Of a stretch of DNA of 64,000 bases, positions 41,669-52,699 are shown in pieces (within the stretch, counting starts at the first letter, position 1; each line of letters begins with the position of its first letter). This stretch comes from Bolinopsis microptera (Eukaryota > Ctenophora > Tentaculata > Lobata > Bolinopsidae). A model generated the notes under the pieces. That model was not told the origin of the DNA. It worked only from the letters and a program-made list of their open reading frames with translations, and ran no database searches. The translations under genes and the position numbers were made by a program. The stretch spans positions 19,764,265 through 19,828,264 of the forward strand of contig NC_087078.1 of the NCBI RefSeq assembly GCF_026151205.1, written 5' to 3'.

Positions 41669-41750
41669 GTTCAGCCTAGCGATTGTCTAACCCAACTCTT
41701 GAACGTGTGTAAAGCAGTCAGTTTCGCAGACAAGGAGCTCATCCTTGAAG
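41669..41750 (+). CDS. Probable upstream exon of the zinc-finger gene
   Basis: Acceptor TTTTGTCCCAG|GTT, donor CTTGAAG|GTTTGT. Encodes VQPSDCLTQLLNVCKAVSFA then DKELILE and one extra base, which pairs with the two leading bases of 43442-43554 to keep the frame. It looks helical. No known domain is recognised. Confidence 0.5.
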
Positions 41751-44700
41751 GTTTGTTTTGGTTTTTTCATCGTCTTTGATTTTATTTATGTACTTAACGT
41801 TGCAGCCTTTTTTGTAAGGACGTGAGAAATAGGTGATAAGTAAGACCAAAACTAATGGGAGGGTTAAACTTTCAAGACTTCGGACGCCGTTTAACATTTT
41901 TCTTTAATTTGAGTTTATGTTAATAAGAATGAATAAATAATTGGAACTTTTTCTTGCATAGCTCTCATATATAGACCGCTAGAATCGAATTTGAGAGCAT
42001 TTTGAGAGCATTGCTGCACTTTTAGCTTATAACTTGTAAAATGGTATTGTACAAATATGCGTTTCAGCGCTCAGCTTGCCAGATTGAAGCGCGCGCGCAG
42101 CATAAAAATGCGCGCGCAGCTCAAGTTTTCTGATCTTGATCGAAGAAAAAAAGCTTTTATCAGTACTTTAAGGGCTAAGACTTAAGAGCTTAAGAGCTTA
42201 AGAGCTTACATATCTGAAATGAATTAAATGTCCGGAATTTAGCGACAACTGATGAGTGGTTAAATTTGAGTTCTAATGATTTTTAACTCCGTCGTTATGT
42301 GATAGTTATTGATTGATGTCAAATTATAAATTCAAGTTGTATTGCGGAAAATGGTTAAATTCAGTGACAAGTGAGAATTTCTGCGACATTTCACGAGAAC
42401 TCGGTAGCACTATAAAACAATGATTTAATACAATTAAACCAGTTTAAGTTTCACCATGCCGAATTTGTTTTAAATTCACCAACTTTTGACAATTATTACG
42501 AATAATATACAGAATGAAGTCGATCGGCTGACATTGCCCGACCCATAATTATCTGATCAATTAGCCATTGAGCCTAGCCGGAGTAAATTCTCCATTTGAG
42601 ACCTTTCAAGAGAAATATTTCGGAGTATCTCAGGTCCCCTTTGAATGAAGATTACCCTCGGAAATGCCACCCCCGCCTTATATCAAGCACGTGTCCAATC
42701 TTCATATGTTAAGAATGATTGATAACTCGAATGGAACAAATTTAGCTATCAGAAGCATATCGATCTCGATTTAAACGAATCATTTGAATATTTCATTGAT
42801 CTCTCAAAAAAGTTTAAATGCTCGCAGATTTACCGATCAAATACGTTAAGTATCTAGCAAGTAAGATGACAAAGGCTGTGCTTTAAATCGTGCAGCCGAA
42901 CTTTGTTTAATAATAAACTTACAAAATGCCACAATGTTCACTTGTGGTGTTTTAAATCGCTGACATAACTAGCCAGTGGTAAGCTATTCAGAGTGGTCAC
43001 CCATAATTCATCACGATCTCCTGCAAAATGATGTGCATTTGAACGCTGTCAAAGAGCGGTGAGATGTGGGCCGTGTTAAAACGTGTGTCGATTGTCTTGC
43101 TTACCAGATGAAGTGATCATGCTCGAGGCTTACTCAAATCTTCATCTCTTAGTACTGATTTAAATCGAGCTGCATGATCGCTGGTTCACGTGGTAGCAGT
43201 ATCGATCTTTTTGAAAATGATTTCACACAAAAGAGTCACTTCCCTGCTTCATTCATTCAATTTTACTACCTGCAATTTAAATTAGACCGTATTCTTAAGC
43301 TATAGTTTCGAATCAATCTTCATTGTTGAAAGACGCCGTGACTGATTTTTAATAAAGTTAGCCAGTCAACAATATTATATTTTAGACGGTGTAATTCGTC
43401 AAGTCTATTTAGGACAATACGTAACAGTAAATTCCACCCAGAAGAGACCGTTGCAATGTCAGAGGAAGGGCAAACCCAAGATTCTCCAAAGAAGTCTCCT
43501 GAGAAGGAATCCTCAGAGCCTGGTACCCAAAATAATAGTCCAACCAAATCTGAGGTTAGTTGCTTATTTATCTTTTTGCTTTTTTTTTGCTGTTTTTGTT
43601 TTGAGCTGTTTTTCCATTTCTTTTGTTTGAGATTTCCTTAAAAAATTGCATTCTCCGTCAATTATCTATTGCAATTCATTGTGGTTCTACGGAATTCACT
43701 TGTGCACGCTCACGATTTTTACGATAAATTAACCATGACCGATAACTCCTCAGACGATGAACGGAACTAAGAACGAATCTCAATCACCAACGTCCACCAC
43801 AAACTTTTTCTCAGCCTCTTCCCTGTTGGAGTCCTCTCAAACATCTCCTCCTACCTCCGTAACCAGCCCACCCTCCACCACTAAGGATCCTCTCGCTGAC
43901 ACTTTTGCCAGCCACCCTCTTTCTCACATATTCCCTAATAGAGACGTGTTGTCCCAGCTTTTGCCAAACAGTGAAGCTCTATTTGCTGCAGCTACAAGTA
44001 AACCAAGCACACTGATAGTGCCCACCCCGAATCTCCTCCTGCCGAATTCAAGTCCGCTGCAGATGCCTACCTCCACACCAATACTACCTACTCCCACACC
44101 TCTGCTCCCAACCTCAACTCCTTTGAGATCACTTTCTACCCCCATTCTACCTACCAGCAACCGTTTTAATCCCACCATTCTAACCCACCCGTACAGCGTG
44201 AGTGTTTCGTTCCACGATTGTTAAAAGTTGAACTTGAAATCAGTTTTGAAATCTTTTTATTTATATTTTATGTCTAAGTTCTCTACCTTTCTATGTCACT
44301 GTACTAACCTTTATTTTACCTACATGTATTGTATGGTCTCTGATTCTTTTTGATTTAGTGTGGTTTAAAATAAAAGATGTTTAATTTTGTCTTGGTCTTA
44401 TATTAATATTACGTTATAATCTTGTTCATTTTTACACATTTGCTCACATCACTCACAGTCAGCCGCTCTGACATGGTTAACCACCTTCCTTGTGTTGTTG
44501 GTTAATCATATGAGCGGGATATAAATACCTCATTTCATTTCATTTCATTTCATTTCATATGCACACAATTTCTTGAGTACTACTCAACTGATCCCCACCT
44601 TCTTCAGTTCCCGCTGGGTCGCTCAGGATCTCTACCCTTCTTCCCTAACCTGCAATTCAAATCTCCGGATCGTGGCCAAAAAGAAGACAAGGATTCCGGA

Positions 44701-46169
44701 CTTTTTGATCCTCAACTGCTGGGTGGTAGACTCCAAGACGTCGTCAACGCTTTTACGGCTAACAACGCGACATTTCCCCTACCCAGCAGTATCTGCAACA
44801 ACTGGCCGAGTAAGTCAGACTCATCACTCAATCCGTCTCAAATCCCTGGATAGCTAGATAGTTTTAATTGCTGCAATTCGATCATGGTCCATTTTAACGG
44901 AATACACTTCTTGTCATTTGCCAGACGTAGTCGGCCGTGAGCTGGCTTTGGAATTAAAAAATCGATTTCTTTGATAACGAAATTTGATTAAGCAATTCTG
45001 AAATTCACCTTCGGATTAGACACCAGATAAGCTGCAAATAGCTTTAGAAAATACAAAACTGATTAAGTTATTACTAGGTAAAGCGCAGACTGAATCCAGC
45101 CTTCGATACAAGTTAATCAATTGATTAACTTAAATTCAATCATCTAATTGAACCAATAAGTGATCCTATTGATTTGTATTTAAAGCTGGATATTCCCAGA
45201 TAACCTGCTGAGTCAAGTACAAACCGGATCGGGACGACAACACAAGATGAAACATTGTCCAGTTTGTAACAAAGTTCTGGTGGCATCTTCTCTTTACCTC
45301 CATATGAAGGTACGTGTTTACTAAAATAACTTTCTGAATACTAATATAGTACTGCCGCGAAAAGCTGGCCTCGATTTCGAGGCTTTTTTTGTTTTTAGAG
45401 GCTTCGAATCTTTTGTGTCTAAACACGCTAGATAGTGCTAAATAGTTATCGCGTTTAGACTACCGCAAAAGAACCGAGGCTTCTATTGCAATTTTCAGCT
45501 GTTAGCGGCTAGCTTTTCACGGCCGTACCAAAGATATCCTGCAATGTTAATCTGAAGCAAATTGAAACAGGCTAACGATTGACTTATATGAATTTGGAAT
45601 GAAGCATTACACGAGTTATGATTGAGTGAGTCTGACATCAACCCTCTGCGAAATCCGTGATGAAAATGTTTTTATTTGACCAATGTAATTCTTTGATGAA
45701 TGGAATAGCAAATATTTAAACAAATTTTACGTTCTGTATCGCAGTAAAGTTTTAAAATTCGACCGGAAAATCATTTTATATTCAATTGAAAGAACCACAT
45801 CGACTATAAAAAGAAGAATTGTCGAATTATCATATATGAATTTAGAAAGCATGAAAACACAAGTGTGGTTAACAATTTAACTGAAAGATGATATCAGGCA
45901 GATCTGTTTTTCAAATTTTTTCAGTTCGGTCAAATGTTTCCAACTTCGTTAAAAACAAATGATATTGAAATATTTCCAAAATTACTTACTCATACCTCTT
46001 AACCACAATCTTCATTAAAACTTTCCGCCAGATACATACGGGCGAGAAGAACTATATCTGTGAATTTTGCTGCAAAAGATTCCTGTTGAAACACCACCTG
46101 CATTCCCATCTAAAGATTTGTCAGAGTCGGACCTTAGTGCTTACTAAGACGGAGACTTCACAAGCCTGA
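41669..46169 (+). CDS. C2H2 zinc-finger gene, Ser/Thr/Pro-rich, two C-terminal fingers
   Basis: Plus-strand spliced gene: 41669-41750 (probable), 43442-43554, 43754-44197, 44608-44809, 45200-45309, 46032-46169, stop TGA at 46167-46169. Every junction has AG and GT sites and consistent phases (1,0,0,1,0). From the ATG at 43456 the product is 330 residues. It begins with a Ser/Lys/Glu-rich segment, followed by a long Ser/Thr/Pro-rich region with tandem PTSTP/LLPTSTP motifs (low complexity, activation-domain-like), a conserved-looking FPLGRSGSLPFFP block, then two zinc fingers linked by HTGEK. Finger 1 is C-x2-C-x11-H-x3-H, one residue shorter than usual; finger 2 is C-x2-C-x12-H-x3-C, a C2HC variant. 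The protein is probably a nuclear DNA- or protein-binding factor. I do not recognise the orthologue. A possible AATAAA lies at 46682. Confidence 0.85.
43442..43554 (+). CDS. Zinc-finger gene exon with first ATG of the downstream frame
   Basis: Acceptor CCACCCAG|AA, donor TCTGAG|GTTAGT. ATG at 43456 opens MSEEGQTQDSPKKSPEKESS. If translation starts here, the 41669 exon would be 5' UTR; the frame is open across the junction either way. Confidence 0.75.
43754..44197 (+). CDS. Zinc-finger gene exon, Ser/Thr/Pro-rich
   Basis: Acceptor CTCCTCAG|ACG, donor TACAGC|GTGAGT, 148 codons, phase 0 at both ends. Includes SHIFPNRDVLSQLLPNSEAL, then repeats of the type TPxLLPTSTP. Low complexity but codon-varied, unlike the microsatellites in this window. 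Confidence 0.85.
44608..44809 (+). CDS. Zinc-finger gene exon, linker region
   Basis: Acceptor TTCTTCAG|TTC, donor GGCCGA|GTAAGT, phase 1 out. Encodes FPLGRSGSLPFFPNLQFK, DRGQKEDKDSGLFDPQLLGG and FPLPSSICNNWP. Joining to 45200 gives an in-frame Asn codon. Confidence 0.85.
45200..45309 (+). CDS. Zinc-finger gene exon, finger 1
   Basis: Acceptor ATTCCCAG|AT, donor ATGAAG|GTACGT. Encodes a basic linker, then HCPVCNKVLVASSLYLHMK; the final His of finger 1 is supplied by the next exon (K|IHTGEK). Confidence 0.92.
46032..46169 (+). CDS. Zinc-finger gene terminal exon, finger 2
   Basis: Acceptor CTTTCCGCCAG|ATA. Encodes IHTGEKNYICEFCCKRFLLK and HHLHSHLKIC, then a short tail to TGA. The last ligand is Cys instead of His. 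Confidence 0.93.
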   Translation: MHTGEKNYICEFCCKRFLLKHHLHSHLKICQSRTLVLTKTETSQA

Positions 46170-47520
46170 GGAGGAGGTAATACTCAACAGACTGCTAAAC
46201 AGCCTCACCATTCATCCAATGCAATTCAGACTTCGGTGATATAACTATAAGAAGATCTCGGACCAAAGATTAAAGAAAGGAACTATTAGATCTTAAAGGA
46301 CCCAGTAGGTAAAGAGGAAATATGACAATTACAAGACTCCTTACCTTGTTAATAAGCGCTGTGATGCGAATCAAAGGTCGATTGATAAATTATTGGATCA
46401 TCTCATTAGAATATTTGGATTGAGTTTAAGAAGAAAGTATAACCTTTTAAAATGTCTACAAGTGTTTGTGGATTACCTCAATACAATGACGTTAACTGTA
46501 AATAAGTAGAGTGTACGTGTATCAACAAATATTGACTATCGATACTGCTAGTAACTACTTTAGATATATTGAAAGATGGATCTGCTTTCAAATGATTTTT
46601 TTTAGCGGTAGCTCGAGAGACGGCCTTTTTTATCGAGTTATTACATTTTGGAATGTTCCTTTCCAGTTAAAGTTTATTGCGAATAAAATTATTAGAATTA
46701 AGAGCATTTATCTGCATTTCCATTTTTATGGAGCGAATCCTGACGTTCGCTGTGGACATTTCTATTAAATATTGGCTAATTAAAATTAATTTATAGATAT
46801 TAAATATTTGAGGAATAATTGAGGATAACGTCACGTTGGTTGATAATGCAAATCGCTAGTGCGCACTGCCGCACTACTGCTACAGTCGACATCACGAACA
46901 ATTAATTTCAGTATAATTTTTAAGTTTATATCATTATACACTTCCCCACAAGTTTTCAACTTCATACACTAGAGAGCTAGAGGATTTAACCTTGACGAAT
47001 TTATATAGTTGATAAAAAATAAGTAATACTTACTAATCAACTGAGCCAGTCTGGCGAAACTGTGAGTTGAGAACAATACTTATTACGATACAATGCTTTT
47101 ACAATACTAATTACGTTACAGTATAGAAAACCTTATGGACTTCAAGTTTATGATTTAAAATTTCGAATAAATAAGTAATATGTTATGCAGTTCAATTTGA
47201 ATGTATTCATGTTCCGATTAATCAAATAAATTATAATAATATAATTAATTATGAACTAAGATCAAAATGTTGTTGAATTGATGCTATGTGATTATGAATA
47301 TTATCACAATTGGTTCACTGTTTATGTGTTTTTTTCATTTGAAGTTTAAATTCAAAATTTCCTACTCCTCCTAAAATAGAATCCTGATCAGCATCGAATT
47401 TTTAGAATTGAGAAATAAAAAATAAAAACAACCTTTGAGATTAAAAAGTTTAAGAATTATTCACGTAAATCTACATTCTACGACGAAACGTTTATTATGT
47501 CAATCAAGTATAATTACAAC
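46170..47520. other. 3' flank of the zinc-finger gene
   Basis: Probably holds the 3' UTR; AATAAA at 46682 is a plausible poly-A signal. The rest is AT-rich with no gene seen. Confidence 0.5.
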
Positions 47521-47539
47521 AATCATTTATAAGGTAATC

Positions 47540-47690
47540 ACACTATATAGTGACAACACTATATAGTGACAAGCACTTTCTAATGACAGCTGATCTTTGT
47601 CATTATATAGTGTGCAAAACGCACTATATAGTGACAAAACTATATAGTGACAAATCTATATAGTGACAAATCTATATAGTGACAAATCTT
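47540..47690. repeat. Cluster of ACTATATAGTGACAA repeats
   Basis: About seven copies of the palindromic core ACTATATAGT, most followed by GACAA, in variable spacing. Confidence 0.9.
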
Positions 47691-47922
47691 ATATCGACTT
47701 TTCCTTACTTTTCTTAATTCTACTTTTAGAATACTACTAAAGCAAATAATTTTATTTAAGTAAAATGTATAACTGTCATAGAAATATAGTACAATCGAAA
47801 ATACAAATCTTATATCGACTTTTCCTTACTTTTCTTAATTCTACTTTTAGAATACTACTAAAGCAAATAATTTTATTTAAGTAAAATGTATAACTGTCAT
47901 AGAAATATAGTACAATCGAAAA
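47683..47922. repeat. 121-bp tandem duplication
   Basis: 47683-47803 and 47804-47922 are nearly identical, starting CAAATCTTATATCGACTTTT. Confidence 0.95.
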
Positions 47923-48095
47923 TATAACTAAATACCAATATCGTAAAACTGATAATATCAATAATCAAATGTCGAATTCAGAAGGGAGTCGTACCTTATC
48001 AACTTGGCAGCTCTCTGGGGTGGAGGTCTTCTCATCAGTCCGTGATCTTCTGGTCTGTTAGTCCTTGCTCTAGTTTGAGGGCTTCAAGAATTTCC

Positions 48096-48152
48096 AGATG
48101 GTAGGATTTGAACACTGGACGAGGCTGCGGAAACCATTATGCCATCCTTCTG
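48096..48152 (-). mobile_element. tRNA-like head of a SINE relic
   Basis: On the minus strand, GGATGGCATAATGG resembles an A box and GTTCAAATCC a B box, with about 30 bp between. The rest of a SINE cannot be delimited. Confidence 0.45.
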
Positions 48153-48212
48153 CAAGGTTCGAAGAGCGTGGGAGACCAGCTAGACAGCAATCGTACTGGT
48201 TCCAGGACAGGT

Positions 48213-49089
48213 GACTATCTATAGTCGACTGACTAATTGGTTGCGGGTCCGAAATTCGGTCAAAACTTTAAAATTTCGGCCCTGGAAATTTCAGCTTCAA
48301 AAACCGAAAATGGGACAGAGTATGGGACAGTATGATTTTTCAATTCTTTTCGAAATTATGACTACCAGTACCTCAATTTGGTTTCATATCATCATTAATT
48401 AACTGACTTGTTGGTTTGTGGGCAAAAATTTCATCCAATCTGTCAATTGTGGGTTCACAAATTTTCAAATCTGAAAATGGGACAGAGTTTTGAAAATACA
48501 ACTTTTCGTTTTGTTAAGATTTCTGCTGTGAGCTTCCTCCGACCCAAATCAAAATTCCAGCACCCCAATCGTGTCATTTGCTATCTATAGTCGACTGACT
48601 AATTGGTTGCGGGTCCGAAATTCGGTCAAAACTTTAAAATTTCGGCCCTGGAAATTTCAGCTTCAAAAACCGAAAATGGGACAGAGTATGGGACAGTATG
48701 ATTTTTCAATTCTTTTCGAAATTATGACTACCAGTACCTCAATTTGGTTTCATATCATCATTAATTAACTGACTTGTTGGTTTGTGGGCAAAATATTCAT
48801 CCAATCTGTCAATTGTGGGTTCACAAATTTTCAAATCTGAAAATGGGACAGAGTTTTGAAAATACAACTTTTCGTTTTGTTAAGATTTCTGCTGTGAGCT
48901 TCCTCCGACCCAAATCAAAATTTCAGCACACCAATCGTGTCATTTGCTATCTATAGTTGACTGACTAATTGGTTGCAGGTCAGAAATTCGGTCAAAACTG
49001 TAAAATTTCGGCCCTGGAAATTTCAGCTTCAAAAACCGAAAATGGGACAGAGTATGGGACAGTATGATTTTTCAATTCTTTTCGAAATT
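48213..49089. repeat. 366-bp satellite, left part of array
   Basis: About 2.4 copies of a 366-bp monomer; GACTGACTAATTGGTTGCGG recurs at 48227 and 48593, with a variant at 48959. Each monomer looks like two diverged halves of about 170-195 bp, both ending near GAAAATGGGACAGAG. The array is interrupted by a Penelope-like insertion. Confidence 0.96.
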
Positions 49090-49488
49090 GGTAATCTTGT
49101 TTTGCTCTTATGAGTGGGTCAATCATTTATTTTTAATTGTAGTTGACGAAATGAGAGTCTCCACTCAGTGTGTTAAAACATAATTCTTTGTCGACGTTTC
49201 GGCTACATGCCTTTGTCATAAACAGGACGTACTGAAAACTTACATAGCTGCAAAGATACAATGTTAAAATAATCTATTAATACTACGAAATATAACAACA
49301 ACAAATAACATCTTGAAACACAACAACAATCACAAATTTTTCCAAAAGAAACATAAAATATAACGGCTAAAAGAATCCAAACCGCAACAAGTCGTGAACA
49401 ATTCTTCATAATACTACAAACATTTTACCAAGATAGCTCCTTCATAAAACTGATTAATCAAAAATTATCTATGTTTATAAGTTCAATA

Positions 49489-49920
49489 TTACATTAACTT
49501 CCAAGTATATTTTATCCAATCACCTTCATTTACGGACTCAGACAATTGAGTATTTATTTCTGGGTTTTCACGTTTTATTAGAACCGACTGCCACAATTGA
49601 CGGTCCACATAGTCTTTACATCTTTTTCGAACTATAAACCGAAACGGTATGTTTGGCATTGAAATGTCTGCATGCTCCTCTAGGTAGTGCTTCCCCATGG
49701 CCGTAGATTTGTTGCCATCCCTTACTGATTTGTAGTGTTCCCAGGCTCTACTTCTTTTAAACCTACCAGTTTCCCCAATGTAGGACTTATTACATATTTG
49801 GCATATTAATTGGTAGCAAATGTTTTTGATCATGCAGGATTTATCGCACTGGTAGCATTTGCTGTCACTTTGTTTATTGCATTTTGTTTGCTGTAGGCTA
49901 GATCTTGTTAAAGCTTCCAA
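49489..49920 (-). pseudogene. GIY-YIG endonuclease domain of a Penelope-like element, left arm
   Basis: The 143-codon frame starts at the palindrome centre without an ATG of its own, so it is the 5'-truncated C-terminal part of a Penelope polyprotein. A Cys-rich lead (CYQCDKSC, residues 22-29, and C35, C40, C43) precedes the GIY-YIG core: YQLIC, then SYIGETGRFK (residues 46-55), R57, EH (61-62), GKHYLEEH (76-83) and LIKRENPEINT (114-124). In full elements this nuclease nicks target DNA for reverse transcription. With no polymerase attached, this copy cannot move on its own. Confidence 0.9.
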
Positions 49921-49923
49921 TGA

Positions 49924-50352
49924 GAAGCTTTAACAAGATCTAGCCTACAGCAAACAAAATGCAATAAACAAAGTGACAGCAAATGCTACCAGTGCGATAA
50001 ATCCTGCATGATCAAAAACATTTGCTACCAATTAATATGCCAAATATGTAATAAGTCCTACATTGGGGAAACTGGTAGGTTTAAAAGAAGTAGAGCCTGG
50101 GAACACTACAAATCAGTAAGGGATGGCAACAAATCTACGGCCATGGGGAAGCACTACCTAGAGGAGCATGCAGACATTTCAATGCCAAACATACCGTTTC
50201 GGTTTATAGTTCGAAAAAGATGTAAAGACTATGTGGACCGTCAATTGTGGCAGTCGGTTCTAATAAAACGTGAAAACCCAGAAATAAATACTCAATTGTC
50301 TGAGTCCGTAAATGAAGGTGATTGGATAAAATATACTTGGAAGTTAATGTAA
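49924..50352 (+). pseudogene. GIY-YIG endonuclease domain of a Penelope-like element, right arm
   Basis: Mirror copy of the left-arm frame, identical in the residues read (YIGETGR, GKHYLEEH, RENPEINT). The frame opens at 49924, directly after an in-frame TGA in the spacer; the first ATG is 50008. The identity of the arms implies either a recent inverted insertion or ongoing gene conversion. Confidence 0.9.
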
Positions 50353-50717
50353 TATTGAACTTATAAACATAGATAATTTTTGATTAATCAGTTTTATGAA
50401 GGAGCTATCTTGGTAAAATGTTTGTAGTATTATGAAGAATTGTTCACGACTTGTTGCGGTTTGGATTCTTTTAGCCGTTATATTTTATGTTTCTTTTGGA
50501 AAAATTTGTGATTGTTGTTGTGTTTCAAGATGTTATTTGTTGTTGTTATATTTCGTAGTATTAATAGATTATTTTAACATTGTATCTTTGCAGCTATGTA
50601 AGTTTTCAGTACGTCCTGTTTATGACAAAGGCATGTAGCCGAAACGTCGACAAAGAATTATGTTTTAACACACTGAGTGGAGACTCTCATTTCGTCAACT
50701 ACAATTAAAAATAAAAT

Positions 50718-52562
50718 CTTTTCGAAATTATGACTACCAGTACCTCAATTTGGTTTCATATCATCATTAATTAACTGACTTATTGGTTTGTGGGCAAAAT
50801 ATTCATCCAATCTGTCAATTGTGGGTCCACAAATTTTCAAATCTGAAAATGGGACAGAGTTTTGAAAATACAACTTTTCGTTTTGTTAAGATTTCTGCTG
50901 TGAGCTTCCTCCGACCCAAATCAAAATTCCAGCACCCCTATCGTGTCATTTGCTATCTACAGTCGACTGACTAATTGGTTGCGGGTCCGAAATTCGGCCA
51001 AAACTGTAAAATTTCGGCCCTGGAAATTTCAGCTTCAAAAACTGAAAATGGGACAGAGTATGGGACAGTATGATATTTCAATTCTTTTCGAAATTATGAC
51101 TACCAGTACCTCAATTTGGTTTCATATCATCATTAATTAACTGACTAATTGGTTTGTGGGCAAAAATTTCATCCAATCTGTCAATTGTGGGTTGACAAAT
51201 TTTCAAATCTGAAAATGGGACAGAGTTTTGAAAATACAACTTTTCGTTTTGTTAAGATTTCTGCTGTGAGCTTCCTCCGACCCAAATCAAAATTCCAGCA
51301 CCCCACTCGTGTCATTTGCTATCTATAGTCGACTGACTAATTGGTTGCGGGTCCGAAATTCGGTCAAAACTTTAAAATTTCGGCCCTGGAAATTTCAGCT
51401 TCAAAAACCGAAAATGGGACAGAGTATGGGACAGTATGATTTTTCAATTCTTTTCGAAATTATGACTACCAGTACCTCAATTTGGTTTCATATCATCATT
51501 AATTAACTGACTTATTGGTTTGTGGGCAAAAATTTCATCCAATCTGTCAATTGTGGGTTCACAAATTTTCAAATCTGAAAATGGGACAGAGTTTTGAAAA
51601 TACAACTTTTCGTTTTGTTAAGATTTCTGCTCTGAGCTTCCTCCGACCCAAATCAAAATTCCAGCACCCCAATCGTGTCATTTGCTATCTATAGTTGACT
51701 GACTAATTGGTTGCGGGTCAGAAATTCGGTCAAAACTGTAAAATTTCGGCCCTGGAAATTTCAGCTTCAAAAACCGAAAATGGGACAGAGTATGGGACAG
51801 TATGATTTTTCAATTCTTTTCGAAATTATGACTACCAGTACCTCAATTTGGTTTCATATCATCATTAATTAACTGACTTATTGGTTTGTGGGCAAAAATT
51901 TCATCCAATCTGTCAATTGTGGGTTCACAAATTTTCAAATCTGAAAATGGGACAGAGTTTTGAAAATACAACTTTTCGTTTTGTTAAGATTTCTGCTGTG
52001 AGCTTCTTCCGACCCAAATCAAAATTCCAGCACCCCAATCTTGTCATTTGCTATCTATAGTTGACTGTCTAATTGGTTGCGGGTCAGAAATTCGGTCAAA
52101 ACAGTAAAATTTCGGCCCTGGAAATTTCAGCTTCAAAAACTGAAAATGGGACAGAGTATGGGACAGTATGATTTTTCAATTCTTTTCGAAATTATGACTA
52201 CCAGTACCTCAATTTGGTTTCATATCATCATTAGTTAACTGACTAATTGGTTTGTGGGCAAAAATTTCATCCAATCTGTCAATTGTGGGTTCACAAATTT
52301 TCAAATCTGAAAATGGGACAAAGTTTTGATAATACAACTTTTCGTTTTCAGTTTTGTTAAGATTTCTGCTGTGAGCTTCCTCCGACCCAAATCAAAATTC
52401 CAGCACCCCAATCGTGTCATTTGCTATCTATTGTTGACTGACTAATTGGTTGCGGGTCAGAAATTCGGTCAAAACTGTAAAATTTCGGCCCTGGAAATTT
52501 CAGCTTCAAAAACCGAAAATGGGACACAGTATGATTTTTCAAATCTTTTCGAAATTATGACT
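50718..52562. repeat. 366-bp satellite, right part of array
   Basis: Five more monomer starts at about 50965, 51331, 51697, 52063 and 52436; spacing is 366 bp, except the last at 373 bp because of a small insertion (TCAGTTTTG at about 52348). The short open frames repeated in each monomer are not proteins. Confidence 0.96.
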
Positions 52563-52699
52563 ACCGTTGCTCCGATCAAAGAATTTAAAATGACAATTCC
52601 AGTTCATAATGTTACACTGTGCACGGGATTTAGAAAAATAAACATTATATATTATAATCCGTTGTTTCAATATTTTGTTTTCTTTGTTAATCACTAACT

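Larger units (their letters stand above)
49090..50717. mobile_element. Penelope-like element, inverted duplicate, 12-bp target duplication
   Basis: A perfect-looking palindrome: arms 49126-49916 and 49925-50715 (791 bp each), 8-bp spacer CCAATGAG. Each arm encodes a GIY-YIG endonuclease domain in divergent (head-to-head) orientation. It is flanked by CTTTTCGAAATT at 49078-49089 and 50718-50729, which is one copy in other satellite monomers, so this is the target-site duplication. Between the left duplication and the arm are 36 extra bp. Penelope elements are known for inverted and partial tandem copies. No reverse transcriptase is present. Confidence 0.92.

Noticed and set aside
48211-52697. 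Repeated 60-65 residue frames in the satellite
   Set aside because: They recur once per 366-bp monomer with random changes and show no domain; they are satellite shadows.
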